Positions 1 through 5,967 of a stretch of DNA of 8,342 bases are shown piece by piece. Numbering within the stretch: the first letter of the stretch is position 1; each line of letters opens with the position of its first letter. Source of the stretch: JBBITW01 sp037440525 (GTDB taxonomy: Bacteria > Desulfobacterota > BSN033 > UBA1163); NCBI GenBank assembly GCA_037440525.1, contig JBBITW010000152.1, positions 1-8,342 of the forward strand, given 5' to 3'. The translations under genes were made by a program, and so were the position numbers. The notes beneath the pieces are model-generated. The model ran no database searches, was not told where the DNA came from, and saw only the letters and a list, made by a program, of their open reading frames with translations.

Positions 1-64
1 GAGGAATCTATAGAATTCGAACCCTTATAAAATATAGATTCTTCGGCTAAAGCCTCAGAATGAC
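1..64. repeat. Partial palindromic dispersed repeat cut by window edge
   Basis: A 9-bp perfect inverted repeat pairs 4-12 (GAATCTATA) with 33-41 (TATAGATTC) around a 20-nt loop. It extends to about 12 bp with one G-T wobble (1-12 with 33-44). It continues on the right as TTCGGCTAAAGCCTCAGAATGACA-like sequence (42-64), which carries its own small GGCT/AGCC hairpin (45-54). The ending CTCAGAATGACA is the style of dispersed intergenic palindromes I know from many environmental bacterial genomes. The left arm presumably lies before base 1. The palindrome is seen directly; the family assignment is from memory and uncertain. Confidence 0.5.
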
Positions 65-76
65 ATTCCGACATAG

Positions 77-109
77 CCTCTCTGGGGAGAGGGAATGGGT
101 GAGGGGAAA
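77..109. repeat. Stem-loop with G-rich arm (dispersed-repeat remnant)
   Basis: CCTCTC (77-82) pairs perfectly with GAGAGG (87-92) across a TGGG loop, followed by GGAATGGGTGAGGGG-type sequence to about 106. The pattern resembles one arm of the common CCCTCTCCC/GGGAGAGGG...GGTGAGGGG intergenic repeat. No T-tract follows, so it is not a convincing intrinsic terminator. Confidence 0.4.
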
Positions 110-144
110 ATAATGGATTTTATCAGAGATCTCTTATAAATTAC

Positions 145-173
145 TTGACAAACTTTCGGGGTAATTATATTGA
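145..173 (+). promoter_or_regulatory. Candidate sigma70-type promoter for the OYE gene
   Basis: A perfect TTGACA (145-150) is followed after 17 nt by TATTGA (168-173) as a weak -10 in a very AT-rich stretch. Transcription would start near 180, giving a leader of about 45 nt before the ATG at 225. The -35 is strong and the -10 matches only partly, so the exact -10 is uncertain. No operator-like palindrome is obvious between it and the gene. Confidence 0.45.
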
Positions 174-212
174 ATTATATCAAGATATTGAGAAAAATAT
201 AACTCTTATATT

Positions 213-219
213 AAAGGAG
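213..219 (+). promoter_or_regulatory. Shine-Dalgarno of the OYE gene
   Basis: AAAGGAG lies 5 nt before the ATG at 225. It fixes that start codon over later in-frame ATGs. Confidence 0.75.
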
Positions 220-224
220 AATTT

Positions 225-2192
225 ATGGATTTTTCAGCTATACCAAAAAATTTTTCTAATATATTTGCCAAAGGGAAGATTGGAAAATATGAGACTCTTA
301 ACAGGATAAAATGGGCAGCATGCTGTGTATCAAATTTTAATAATAGAGATGGATCCTACAGTGAAAGGGAGTATGCACGTGATAGAGTGATTGCAAAAAT
401 GGGCTGCGGGATAATTACCAATCAAGGTGCCTATCCAGATAAGATTGGTCTTGGTAAGGCATATTCAACTCAGATCAGCATCAACGATGACAAATATATT
501 CCTGGGTTGAAGAAGGTAGCCGATATTTTTCACAGCAGTGGTGCCATAGCCATCCAGCAGATTCTTCATGGCGGAAGATATGGAGGGATTGATTTAGATT
601 ACTGCATCCAACCATCTCCAGTTGAACAGACATTAAAACATTTCCGCCCACCTCATGAGATGAGTGTGGAACAAATTTATGAAGCAATTCAAGATCATGC
701 TGAGGCCTCATTAAGGGCAAAAAAAGCCGGGTTCGAGGGTGTGGAGATAACAAGTTTTATGGGTTACCTCCTCTCTAACTTTCTCTCTCCATTTACGAAT
801 AGACGCAAGGACGAATGGGGTGGATCTCCAGAAAATAGAGGTAGATTCATGGTGGAGACCATAAAAGCGATAAAAAGGTTATGTGGTGATGATTTCCTAC
901 TCTCCGTTAGACTCAATGGCACTGAGCTAATGGATGAATATAGTGGAAATACTGACGAAGAATGTATCTTATTTATGGAAATGGCTGAGTCATCAGGTGT
1001 TGATCTTATTAGTATTGTAATAGGCTGGCATGAATCAAGAAGTGGTGCATTGGGAAGGGATGTCCCATATGAACACTGGCTACCAATTGCTAAAAAAGCG
1101 AAAGAACGTATCAAGAAAGTCCCTATTGCCTTTGGCCCTCGATTAGCTGATCCAAATTTGGCCAATAATGCACTTGGAGAGGGTTTGATAGACTTCTGGG
1201 AAATATGCCGTCCGGGATTGGCAGATCCAGAAATTATAGAGAAGATTGCCCAAAACAGAGTAGAGGAGATAAAACCCTGTATAGGTTGCCTTATCTGCCT
1301 CTCCAAACTGTTTGCAAATAAACCCTATATATGTACTGTAAATCCCTTACTCGGTCATGAGGTTGAACCTGAGTATTATATAAAACCAAATATAAGAAAA
1401 AAGAGGGTGATTGTTGTGGGAGGAGGTATTTCGGGGATGGAGTGTGCAATCGCCTCTTCCAAGAGAGGACATGAGGTGATTCTTTACGAGAAGAAAGATA
1501 GGGTTGGTGGACAACTGCTTTCTGCTTCGAAGGAGGTGGAAGGAGGAGAAAATTTATTAAGATTGATTAATTATTATGAAAACCAGCTTAAAAAGAATGG
1601 GGTTAAGGTAATTCTCGGGACCGAATTTGGTAAAAGAATATGTCGAGAAATTCTACCTGATGTGGTTGTAGTGGCTACGGGGGCAACAATAGAGAGGCAA
1701 AATATTTTAGGGATCGATAAATCAATAGTTTACTTAGCTTTTGATGTTCTTGAAAATAATCTCAAATTTAGTGGTGAGAGAATAATAGTTATTGGAGGGG
1801 GGAAAGTTGGTCTCGTCTCAGGAGAGTATCTTGCTTCCCTGGGGAATCAGGTCTGGATTGTTACCGAAGATAGACAGGTGGATGTGGACGTGAGTACAGC
1901 ATTTAAATGGAGACATGCGGCATGGGTGAAAAAGTTTAACATAAAAGTTCTAAATGAATCTAAGGTCATTGAGATAAATGATAATAGCGTTAAAATTAAA
2001 AATATCAAAGGTGACCAATTTCTGTTAGAAGTGGATAAGGTTATTTTAGCTGGACCAAGAATACCCATAAATAATCTCTTAACAGAATTGGAATACTTAA
2101 CAGACGAGCTTTATATCATAGGGGATAGTATTTTACCTCGAGGAATGAATACTGCTATACATGAAGGTTATAAACTCGGGGCAAGAATTTAA
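225..2192 (+). CDS. Old Yellow Enzyme-type NADH:flavin oxidoreductase (2,4-dienoyl-CoA reductase/FadH-like)
   Basis: A 655-aa cytosolic flavoprotein with the three-part layout of 2,4-dienoyl-CoA reductase and trimethylamine dehydrogenase. Residues 1 to about 345 form an FMN-binding TIM barrel, with HGGR at 115-118, R229 in SVRLNG, and the LSPFTNRR...WGGSPENR stretch. An iron-sulfur segment has Cys352, 355, 358 and 370. A C-terminal FAD/NAD(P)H module has GGGISG at 399-404, a second Rossmann motif GGGKVG at 524-529, and a final IGDS...NTAIHEGY segment typical of the FAD-binding end. Length matches the family (about 640-680 aa). Electrons would pass from NAD(P)H through FAD and the 4Fe-4S cluster to FMN and then to an enoyl- or enone-type substrate. 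Two oddities: the usual HxxH/HxxN substrate-binding pair is T176/M179, and the cluster motif is CxxCxxC rather than CxxCxxxC. The substrate is therefore unknown. The gene has its own promoter and Shine-Dalgarno and seems monocistronic. Family call is firm; FadH function is not claimed. Confidence 0.93.
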   Translation: MDFSAIPKNFSNIFAKGKIGKYETLNRIKWAACCVSNFNNRDGSYSEREYARDRVIAKMGCGIITNQGAYPDKIGLGKAYSTQISINDDKYIPGLKKVADIFHSSGAIAIQQILHGGRYGGIDLDYCIQPSPVEQTLKHFRPPHEMSVEQIYEAIQDHAEASLRAKKAGFEGVEITSFMGYLLSNFLSPFTNRRKDEWGGSPENRGRFMVETIKAIKRLCGDDFLLSVRLNGTELMDEYSGNTDEECILFMEMAESSGVDLISIVIGWHESRSGALGRDVPYEHWLPIAKKAKERIKKVPIAFGPRLADPNLANNALGEGLIDFWEICRPGLADPEIIEKIAQNRVEEIKPCIGCLICLSKLFANKPYICTVNPLLGHEVEPEYYIKPNIRKKRVIVVGGGISGMECAIASSKRGHEVILYEKKDRVGGQLLSASKEVEGGENLLRLINYYENQLKKNGVKVILGTEFGKRICREILPDVVVVATGATIERQNILGIDKSIVYLAFDVLENNLKFSGERIIVIGGGKVGLVSGEYLASLGNQVWIVTEDRQVDVDVSTAFKWRHAAWVKKFNIKVLNESKVIEINDNSVKIKNIKGDQFLLEVDKVILAGPRIPINNLLTELEYLTDELYIIGDSILPRGMNTAIHEGYKLGARI

Positions 2193-2237
2193 TGAAAAAT
2201 GGATTTGGATCATCTACAAAAAGTTGCTAAGATGATA

Positions 2238-2420
2238 GGGATTCAAGGGATCAAGGAGTCAAGGATTCAAGAGAAAAAAAGATATGGACTAATATCGTAG
2301 ATAATAAGGGCTTTATTATCAGTTTCGTATAAAATAGAATCATTTCCGCCAGAAGAGAATCCGATTCTATCGGAAGAAAATAAACACCTAAACCCCTGAA
2401 TCCCGGAATCCTCGAATCCT
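2238..2420. repeat. MITE-like element: inverted arrays of degenerate 8-nt units around a hairpin-rich core
   Basis: The left arm has four contiguous units, GGGATTCAA, GGGATCAA, GGAGTCAA and GGATTCAA (2238-2270). The right arm (2389-2419) holds four units of the same type on the opposite strand: GGATTCGA, GGATTCC, GGGATTCA, GGGGTTTA. An ungapped hand alignment of 2238-2273 against the reverse complement of 2385-2420 matches at 24 of 36 positions. The core has several perfect small inverted repeats: GATAT/ATATC (2281-2296), GATAATAA/TTATTATC (2300-2320), ATAGAATC/GATTCTAT (2334-2370) and CCGAT/ATCGG (2361-2373). No transposase or clear target-site duplication is visible. It fills most of the 274-base gap between the OYE gene and the next ORF, and the rest of that gap holds nothing I recognise. 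Confidence 0.6.
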
Positions 2421-2466
2421 TTTTGGCAACGAAATTTAGAAGAACCATGAATTATTAGGGATTTAA

Positions 2467-2682
2467 ATGGATTTGTTTTATTTGATAAAAAATGAAAATG
2501 GGTTTGAAGAAATTGTTCAATCGGGGGCAAAGATTGAGCTGGAGAGATTAAAATCTCAACTTGAAGGTGAATTGTCGGGGAATAAAATAAATCAGATTTT
2601 TTACCAAGTGAGATATTATATTGTTCCCAAAAATGAATGGGATTCTATAAACTGCCATCTTCTCCCTGTCGACTTCCCATAA
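2467..2682 (+). CDS. Small hypothetical protein (71 aa)
   Basis: I do not recognise this protein. It has 71 residues, begins MDLFYLIKNENGFEEIV and ends LLPVDFP. A short charged, probably helical stretch (about residues 20-40, rich in E, K and L) is followed by a beta-like segment (FYQVRYYIV). There is no signal peptide, membrane segment or cysteine motif; the only Cys is in the C-terminal part. AGGG (2457-2460) lies 6 nt before the ATG and could serve as a weak Shine-Dalgarno. It lies on the same strand, 90 nt before the chosen ccsA start, so it may be the first gene of the ccsA-hem transcript. Composition looks protein-like, but a chance ORF cannot be excluded. Confidence 0.5.
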   Translation: MDLFYLIKNENGFEEIVQSGAKIELERLKSQLEGELSGNKINQIFYQVRYYIVPKNEWDSINCHLLPVDFP

Positions 2683-2772
2683 AGAAGTGGATGGAATTTG
2701 AATTTACAAACGACCTCCTATCTGGAAATACTGATATTTAAAACCTATATAAAAAGTGTTAATATAAAAAAT

Positions 2773-3594
2773 ATGAATATCTATTTTTTCAAGATTGCAT
2801 CAATTCTATATCTACTTGGAACACTGGCTTATTTAACCTATATAATCTTCCTAAAAGAATCCCTCTCTAAATCTGCCATCATCATTGTCTCTCTTGGATT
2901 TGCCTCTCATAGCCTTGCCCTTATAACAAGATATCTTGAAGCAGGTTATACACCTGTTACCAATCTCCATGAATCCCTCTCATTCTTTGCATGGATGATC
3001 ATTGGTGTTCTTATCGTAGCAAGTCTAAAATACAGGATAAAGGTCCTGGGTTCTTTTCTCACACCTATTGCACTAATTCTAATGCTATTTGCCTTTGCTC
3101 TACCAAAGGAGATTTTTCCTCTTGCCCCGGTGCTTAGAAGTTTCTGGCACCCCTTTCATGTGGTCTTTGCATTCTTAGGTAATGCCATATTTACCTTAAC
3201 TTTCTGTTGCGGGGTGATGTATCTGATTCAAGAGCATCAATTAAAATCAAAAAGGATGGGACCTATCACGAAGAGGCTCCCCCCTCTAAAGGTACTTGAT
3301 GACCTAAATTACCAATCCCTAACCTTTGGCTTTCCTCTCTTAACCCTGGGAATCATTACTGGGGCGATATGGGCAGAGTATGCATGGGGCCGCTACTGGG
3401 GCTGGGACCCTAAGGAGACCTGGTCACTTATTACATGGTTTCTCTATGCAGCACTCCTTCACCAGCGCCTCACAGTGGGCTGGAGGGGAAGGAAGGCAGC
3501 AATCATGGCAATTGTCGGATTTCTGGCAGTGCTTTTCACATTTTTAGGTGTCAATCTTATTCTCCCGGGGCTTCATAAATACTCAAACTGGTAA
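2773..3594 (+). CDS. ccsA: Cytochrome c biogenesis protein, CcsA/ResC/HemX type (often annotated CcsB)
   Basis: A 273-aa integral membrane protein with about eight hydrophobic helices (roughly 5-27, 36-54, 70-86, 93-111, 130-152, 185-204, 218-232, 243-265). It has the tryptophan-rich haem-handling WWD signature in a periplasmic loop (WGRYWGWDPKETW, 205-217). Candidate haem-ligand histidines are H46, H129, H230 and the C-terminal H268 (LPGLH). In System II maturation this protein works with ResB/Ccs1 to deliver haem across the membrane to apocytochromes; no ResB is in the window. Naming is confused: pipelines often call the WWD protein CcsB, and the Bacillus relative is HemX, which modulates HemA. 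Being directly upstream of hemA fits either role. An in-frame TTG at 2698 would add 25 atypical residues. I prefer ATG 2773 because family members start just before the first helix, although no Shine-Dalgarno precedes it. Confidence 0.9.
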   Translation: MNIYFFKIASILYLLGTLAYLTYIIFLKESLSKSAIIIVSLGFASHSLALITRYLEAGYTPVTNLHESLSFFAWMIIGVLIVASLKYRIKVLGSFLTPIALILMLFAFALPKEIFPLAPVLRSFWHPFHVVFAFLGNAIFTLTFCCGVMYLIQEHQLKSKRMGPITKRLPPLKVLDDLNYQSLTFGFPLLTLGIITGAIWAEYAWGRYWGWDPKETWSLITWFLYAALLHQRLTVGWRGRKAAIMAIVGFLAVLFTFLGVNLILPGLHKYSNW

Positions 3595-3608
3595 AAGGTT
3601 TATCAACA

Positions 3609-3634
3609 GTGACAGGATAGAGCTCGTTTATAAT
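3609..3634 (+). promoter_or_regulatory. Possible internal promoter just before hemA
   Basis: The 53-nt ccsA-hemA gap contains a perfect TATAAT (3629-3634). The nearest -35-like element is GTGACA (3609-3614), only 14 nt upstream, which is short for sigma70. Transcription would start near 3641, about 7 nt before the hemA ATG, giving a nearly leaderless message. That would fit the absence of a Shine-Dalgarno there. Tentative. Confidence 0.25.
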
Positions 3635-3647
3635 CTTTTTTATTAAT

Positions 3648-4982
3648 ATGGCTGAACTTATTGTTATAGGATTAAATCATAAGACCACACCCATTGAGAT
3701 TCGGGAAAGACTTGCATTCAAGGAATCGGATATGGAGAAGGCCCTACTTCAGGCAAATTCCCTTCCATCTTTAAAAGAAAGCATGATCATTTCGACTTGC
3801 AATCGTGTGGAGATATATGCCCTGGTCAGAGAATCTGAAAATGCCTTCAGGGAACTGAAAAATTTTCTCTCTCAATACCACAGCCTGCCTCTAAAAGATT
3901 TTGAAAAGGGGCTTTATTTCCTTAAAGGGGATGAGGCTGTAAGACATATCTTCCGGGTAGCTTCAAGTCTTGATTCAATGGTTGTTGGGGAACCACAGAT
4001 CTTAGGGCAGATAAAATCTGCTTATAATATGGCAGTTGAATCAAAAACTTCTGGTCTAATCCTTCATCGGCTCATGCATCGTGCCTTCCATGTGGCAAAG
4101 AGGATAAGGAGCGAGACCAGGATAAGCAACAGTGCAGTCTCTGTAAGTTCTATAGCGGTTGAGCTGGCTAAAAAAATCTTTGGAAGTCTTGAAAAAAGGA
4201 CTGTCCTGTTGATTGGCGCAGGTGAGATGAGCGAATTGGCAGCTCGATACCTCATCTCAGGTGGGGTTGAAAAAATCATGATTGCAAATAGAACTTATGA
4301 AAGGGCCATAGAGCTCGCTAAGGAGTTTGGTGGAGAGGCCATTGCCTTTGAAGAAATCAATCAAGGCTTAAAAAGGGTAGACATCGTTATAAGCGCTACA
4401 GATTCACCCACATATTTAATACAACATGAGCAGGTTTCAAAGGCCATGAGGGAGCGAAAACAGAGGCCTATCTTCTTTATCGATATTGCTGATCCAAGGA
4501 ATATCGAACCAAAGGTTGGAAATATCGAGAATGTATATCTCTATAATATTGATGATCTACAAAAGGTTGCAAATGAAAACATTAAGGACCGCCAGAAGGA
4601 GGCACAAAAGGCAGAGGCCATCGTTTCGGAAGAAGTGGTTAAATTCGTAAACTGGTATCGATCTCTTGAAATTACACCCACTATCATTGCATTAAGGAAG
4701 AAATTCGATGAGATAAGGAAAAGGGAGTTAGAAAAAACCCTCTCTCTTCATCCTCATTTTTCTGAAGAGGAAAAAAAATCTTTAGATGCACTCACGAGGG
4801 CCATTATAAATAAGATATTACATAGTCCAACTACCCTTCTAAAACAGAACCACGAAGAAGCCCTTTCTGAACTTTATATAGACACTGTTAGAAACATATT
4901 CGGGCTCTCTGAAGATTCATCCAAACCATCGGAGGAAAAACCTGAGGATGAAGAAAAGGAGGAACAAAATGCCAGAATTTAG
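3648..4982 (+). CDS. hemA: Glutamyl-tRNA reductase
   Basis: First committed enzyme of C5-pathway tetrapyrrole synthesis: NADPH-dependent reduction of Glu-tRNA(Glu) to glutamate-1-semialdehyde, in the cytosol. The N-terminal catalytic domain opens with IGLNHKTTPIEIRE and holds the nucleophile Cys51 (STCNR) and His100. The SxVVGEPQILGQ signature follows. The NADPH Rossmann domain has GAGEMSELAA from G190. A long C-terminal helical dimerisation domain starts at about residue 320. At 444 aa it is slightly long because of a Glu/Lys/Ser-rich acidic tail after the usual IFGLSE end. The start is fixed by the family N-terminus, yet no Shine-Dalgarno precedes it; the upstream bases are T- and A-rich. 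The last 14 bp overlap the next gene, whose Shine-Dalgarno lies inside the tail codons, so the two are probably translationally coupled. The assignment is very secure. Confidence 0.98.
   Translation: MAELIVIGLNHKTTPIEIRERLAFKESDMEKALLQANSLPSLKESMIISTCNRVEIYALVRESENAFRELKNFLSQYHSLPLKDFEKGLYFLKGDEAVRHIFRVASSLDSMVVGEPQILGQIKSAYNMAVESKTSGLILHRLMHRAFHVAKRIRSETRISNSAVSVSSIAVELAKKIFGSLEKRTVLLIGAGEMSELAARYLISGGVEKIMIANRTYERAIELAKEFGGEAIAFEEINQGLKRVDIVISATDSPTYLIQHEQVSKAMRERKQRPIFFIDIADPRNIEPKVGNIENVYLYNIDDLQKVANENIKDRQKEAQKAEAIVSEEVVKFVNWYRSLEITPTIIALRKKFDEIRKRELEKTLSLHPHFSEEEKKSLDALTRAIINKILHSPTTLLKQNHEEALSELYIDTVRNIFGLSEDSSKPSEEKPEDEEKEEQNARI
4955..4962 (+). promoter_or_regulatory. Strong Shine-Dalgarno inside hemA setting the galT-like start
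   Basis: AAAGGAGG lies 6 nt before ATG 4969, within the last hemA codons. It decides for 4969 over the in-frame ATG at 4948, which has no such site and would add MKKRRNK. Confidence 0.85.
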
Positions 4983-5967
4983 GCAGAATATGGTATCCAA
5001 AGAATGGGTGATTATTGCAACAGAGAGGGCAAAAAGGCCTGACAACTTTGTTCAAAAAAAGGTAGCAAGAGATCCCTTACCCCAGTATAAGGAAGATTGT
5101 CCTTTCTGCCCTGGAAACGAGTCCATGACCCCTCCTACGGTCTTCTCAATCAAGAAGAACGGCAACTGGTCACTTCGTGTTGTACCAAATAAGTTTGCAG
5201 CACTTCAGAGTAATCTGACAACAGAACGTAAACACGATGGACGTTTCCTCAAGGTGGGTGGATATGGGGTGGCTGAAGTGGTTATTGAAAGTCCTTTTCA
5301 TAATCGAACTATTGCAACTATGGAGCAAACAGAAGTAAGAAATACGGTCTTTGCTTACAGGGAAAGGGCCCTCAATATCTCTAAGATAAAAGATCTTGAG
5401 CTAATTACAATATTCAGAAACTATGGAGAGAAGGCCGGCACCTCCCTTGAACATCCCCATTCACAAATCATTGCAACACCAATTGTACCCCCCTATGTTA
5501 GAAACCCTCTTTATCAATCCCAGCTTGCCTGTGATACCTATGGAGACTGTATCTATTGCGGTATGATAGAAGAAGAGAAGAATCAGAACGTTCGAGTTGT
5601 CAGCGAATCAGAATACTTTCTTGTAATATGTCCATTTGCTTCACGCTCTCCTTTCGAAACCCGTATCTATCCAAAGATCCATCGTTCTTCATTCAATACC
5701 ATCTCTGACAATGAACTCGAAGACTTCGCCTCTGTGCTTCAGGAAACACTCAAAAGACTTTACATAGGCCTTAACGATCCTGACTATAATTACATAATCC
5801 GCTCATCCCCTATAGAAGACAGTGATGTGAAATATCACCACTGGTATGTTGTCATTGTCCCAAAGCTAACAACCCCTGCAGGATTTGAGATAGGAACAGG
5901 TATCTATATCAACACCACACTCCCTGAAGAGTGTGCCCAATTCCTAAGGGATGTCAGGATCAAATGA
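4969..5967 (+). CDS. galT: GalT-family nucleotidyltransferase (galactose-1-phosphate uridylyltransferase or ADP-glucose phosphorylase-like)
   Basis: A 332-aa protein of the HIT superfamily, GalT branch, which moves a nucleotidyl group between sugar-1-phosphates or phosphate through a nucleotidyl-histidine. The N-terminal half has the zinc ligands Cys44 and Cys47 (CPFC), His111 (ESPFHNRT) and His162. The active-site motif HPHSQ (162-166) contains the expected nucleophile His164. A second CxxC lies at 194-197. The C-terminus reads HHWYVVIVP, then AGFEIGTGIYIN, then LPEE. As I remember it, the Arabidopsis ADP-glucose phosphorylase (At5g18200) shares this GFEIGTG-type ending and a PYNY...SP segment, whereas the E. 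coli GalT C-terminus differs. The true activity may therefore be ADP-glucose + Pi to ADP + glucose-1-phosphate, and the symbol is a family label only. No other galactose (Leloir) gene is present. It overlaps hemA by 14 bp and hemC by 4 bp, so it is embedded in the haem operon. Confidence 0.88.
   Translation: MPEFRQNMVSKEWVIIATERAKRPDNFVQKKVARDPLPQYKEDCPFCPGNESMTPPTVFSIKKNGNWSLRVVPNKFAALQSNLTTERKHDGRFLKVGGYGVAEVVIESPFHNRTIATMEQTEVRNTVFAYRERALNISKIKDLELITIFRNYGEKAGTSLEHPHSQIIATPIVPPYVRNPLYQSQLACDTYGDCIYCGMIEEEKNQNVRVVSESEYFLVICPFASRSPFETRIYPKIHRSSFNTISDNELEDFASVLQETLKRLYIGLNDPDYNYIIRSSPIEDSDVKYHHWYVVIVPKLTTPAGFEIGTGIYINTTLPEECAQFLRDVRIK

Noticed and set aside
764..1306. Long minus-strand ORF inside the OYE gene
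   Set aside because: It is antisense to a well-conserved barrel domain with clear motifs, so it is a shadow frame. The same holds for the minus-strand frames inside hemA, hemC and the HAD gene.
2199..2300. 33-codon + strand ORF beginning MDLDHLQKVAKMIG
   Set aside because: No Shine-Dalgarno, very short, and its second half is the octamer repeat array. It could be the broken start of a lost gene, but nothing supports that beyond a plausible-looking N-terminus.
2300..2320. GATAATAA/TTATTATC hairpin as an intrinsic terminator
   Set aside because: The stem is almost all A-T and no T-tract follows on either strand.
2238..2419. CRISPR-like array
   Set aside because: The 8-nt units are contiguous without spacers, degenerate, and inverted between the two sides.
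2423..2452. TTGGCA (2423-2428) as a -35 for the small ORF/ccsA
   Set aside because: No -10 better than three of six matches at 16-18 nt spacing.
2251..2530. Minus-strand ORFs across the repeat element
   Set aside because: They read through the octamer arms and hairpins, overlap the + strand ORF, and have no recognisable protein features.
2698..2772. TTG start for ccsA giving 25 extra residues
   Set aside because: The extra residues are not typical of the family, whose proteins begin just before the first membrane helix; there is no clear ribosome site.
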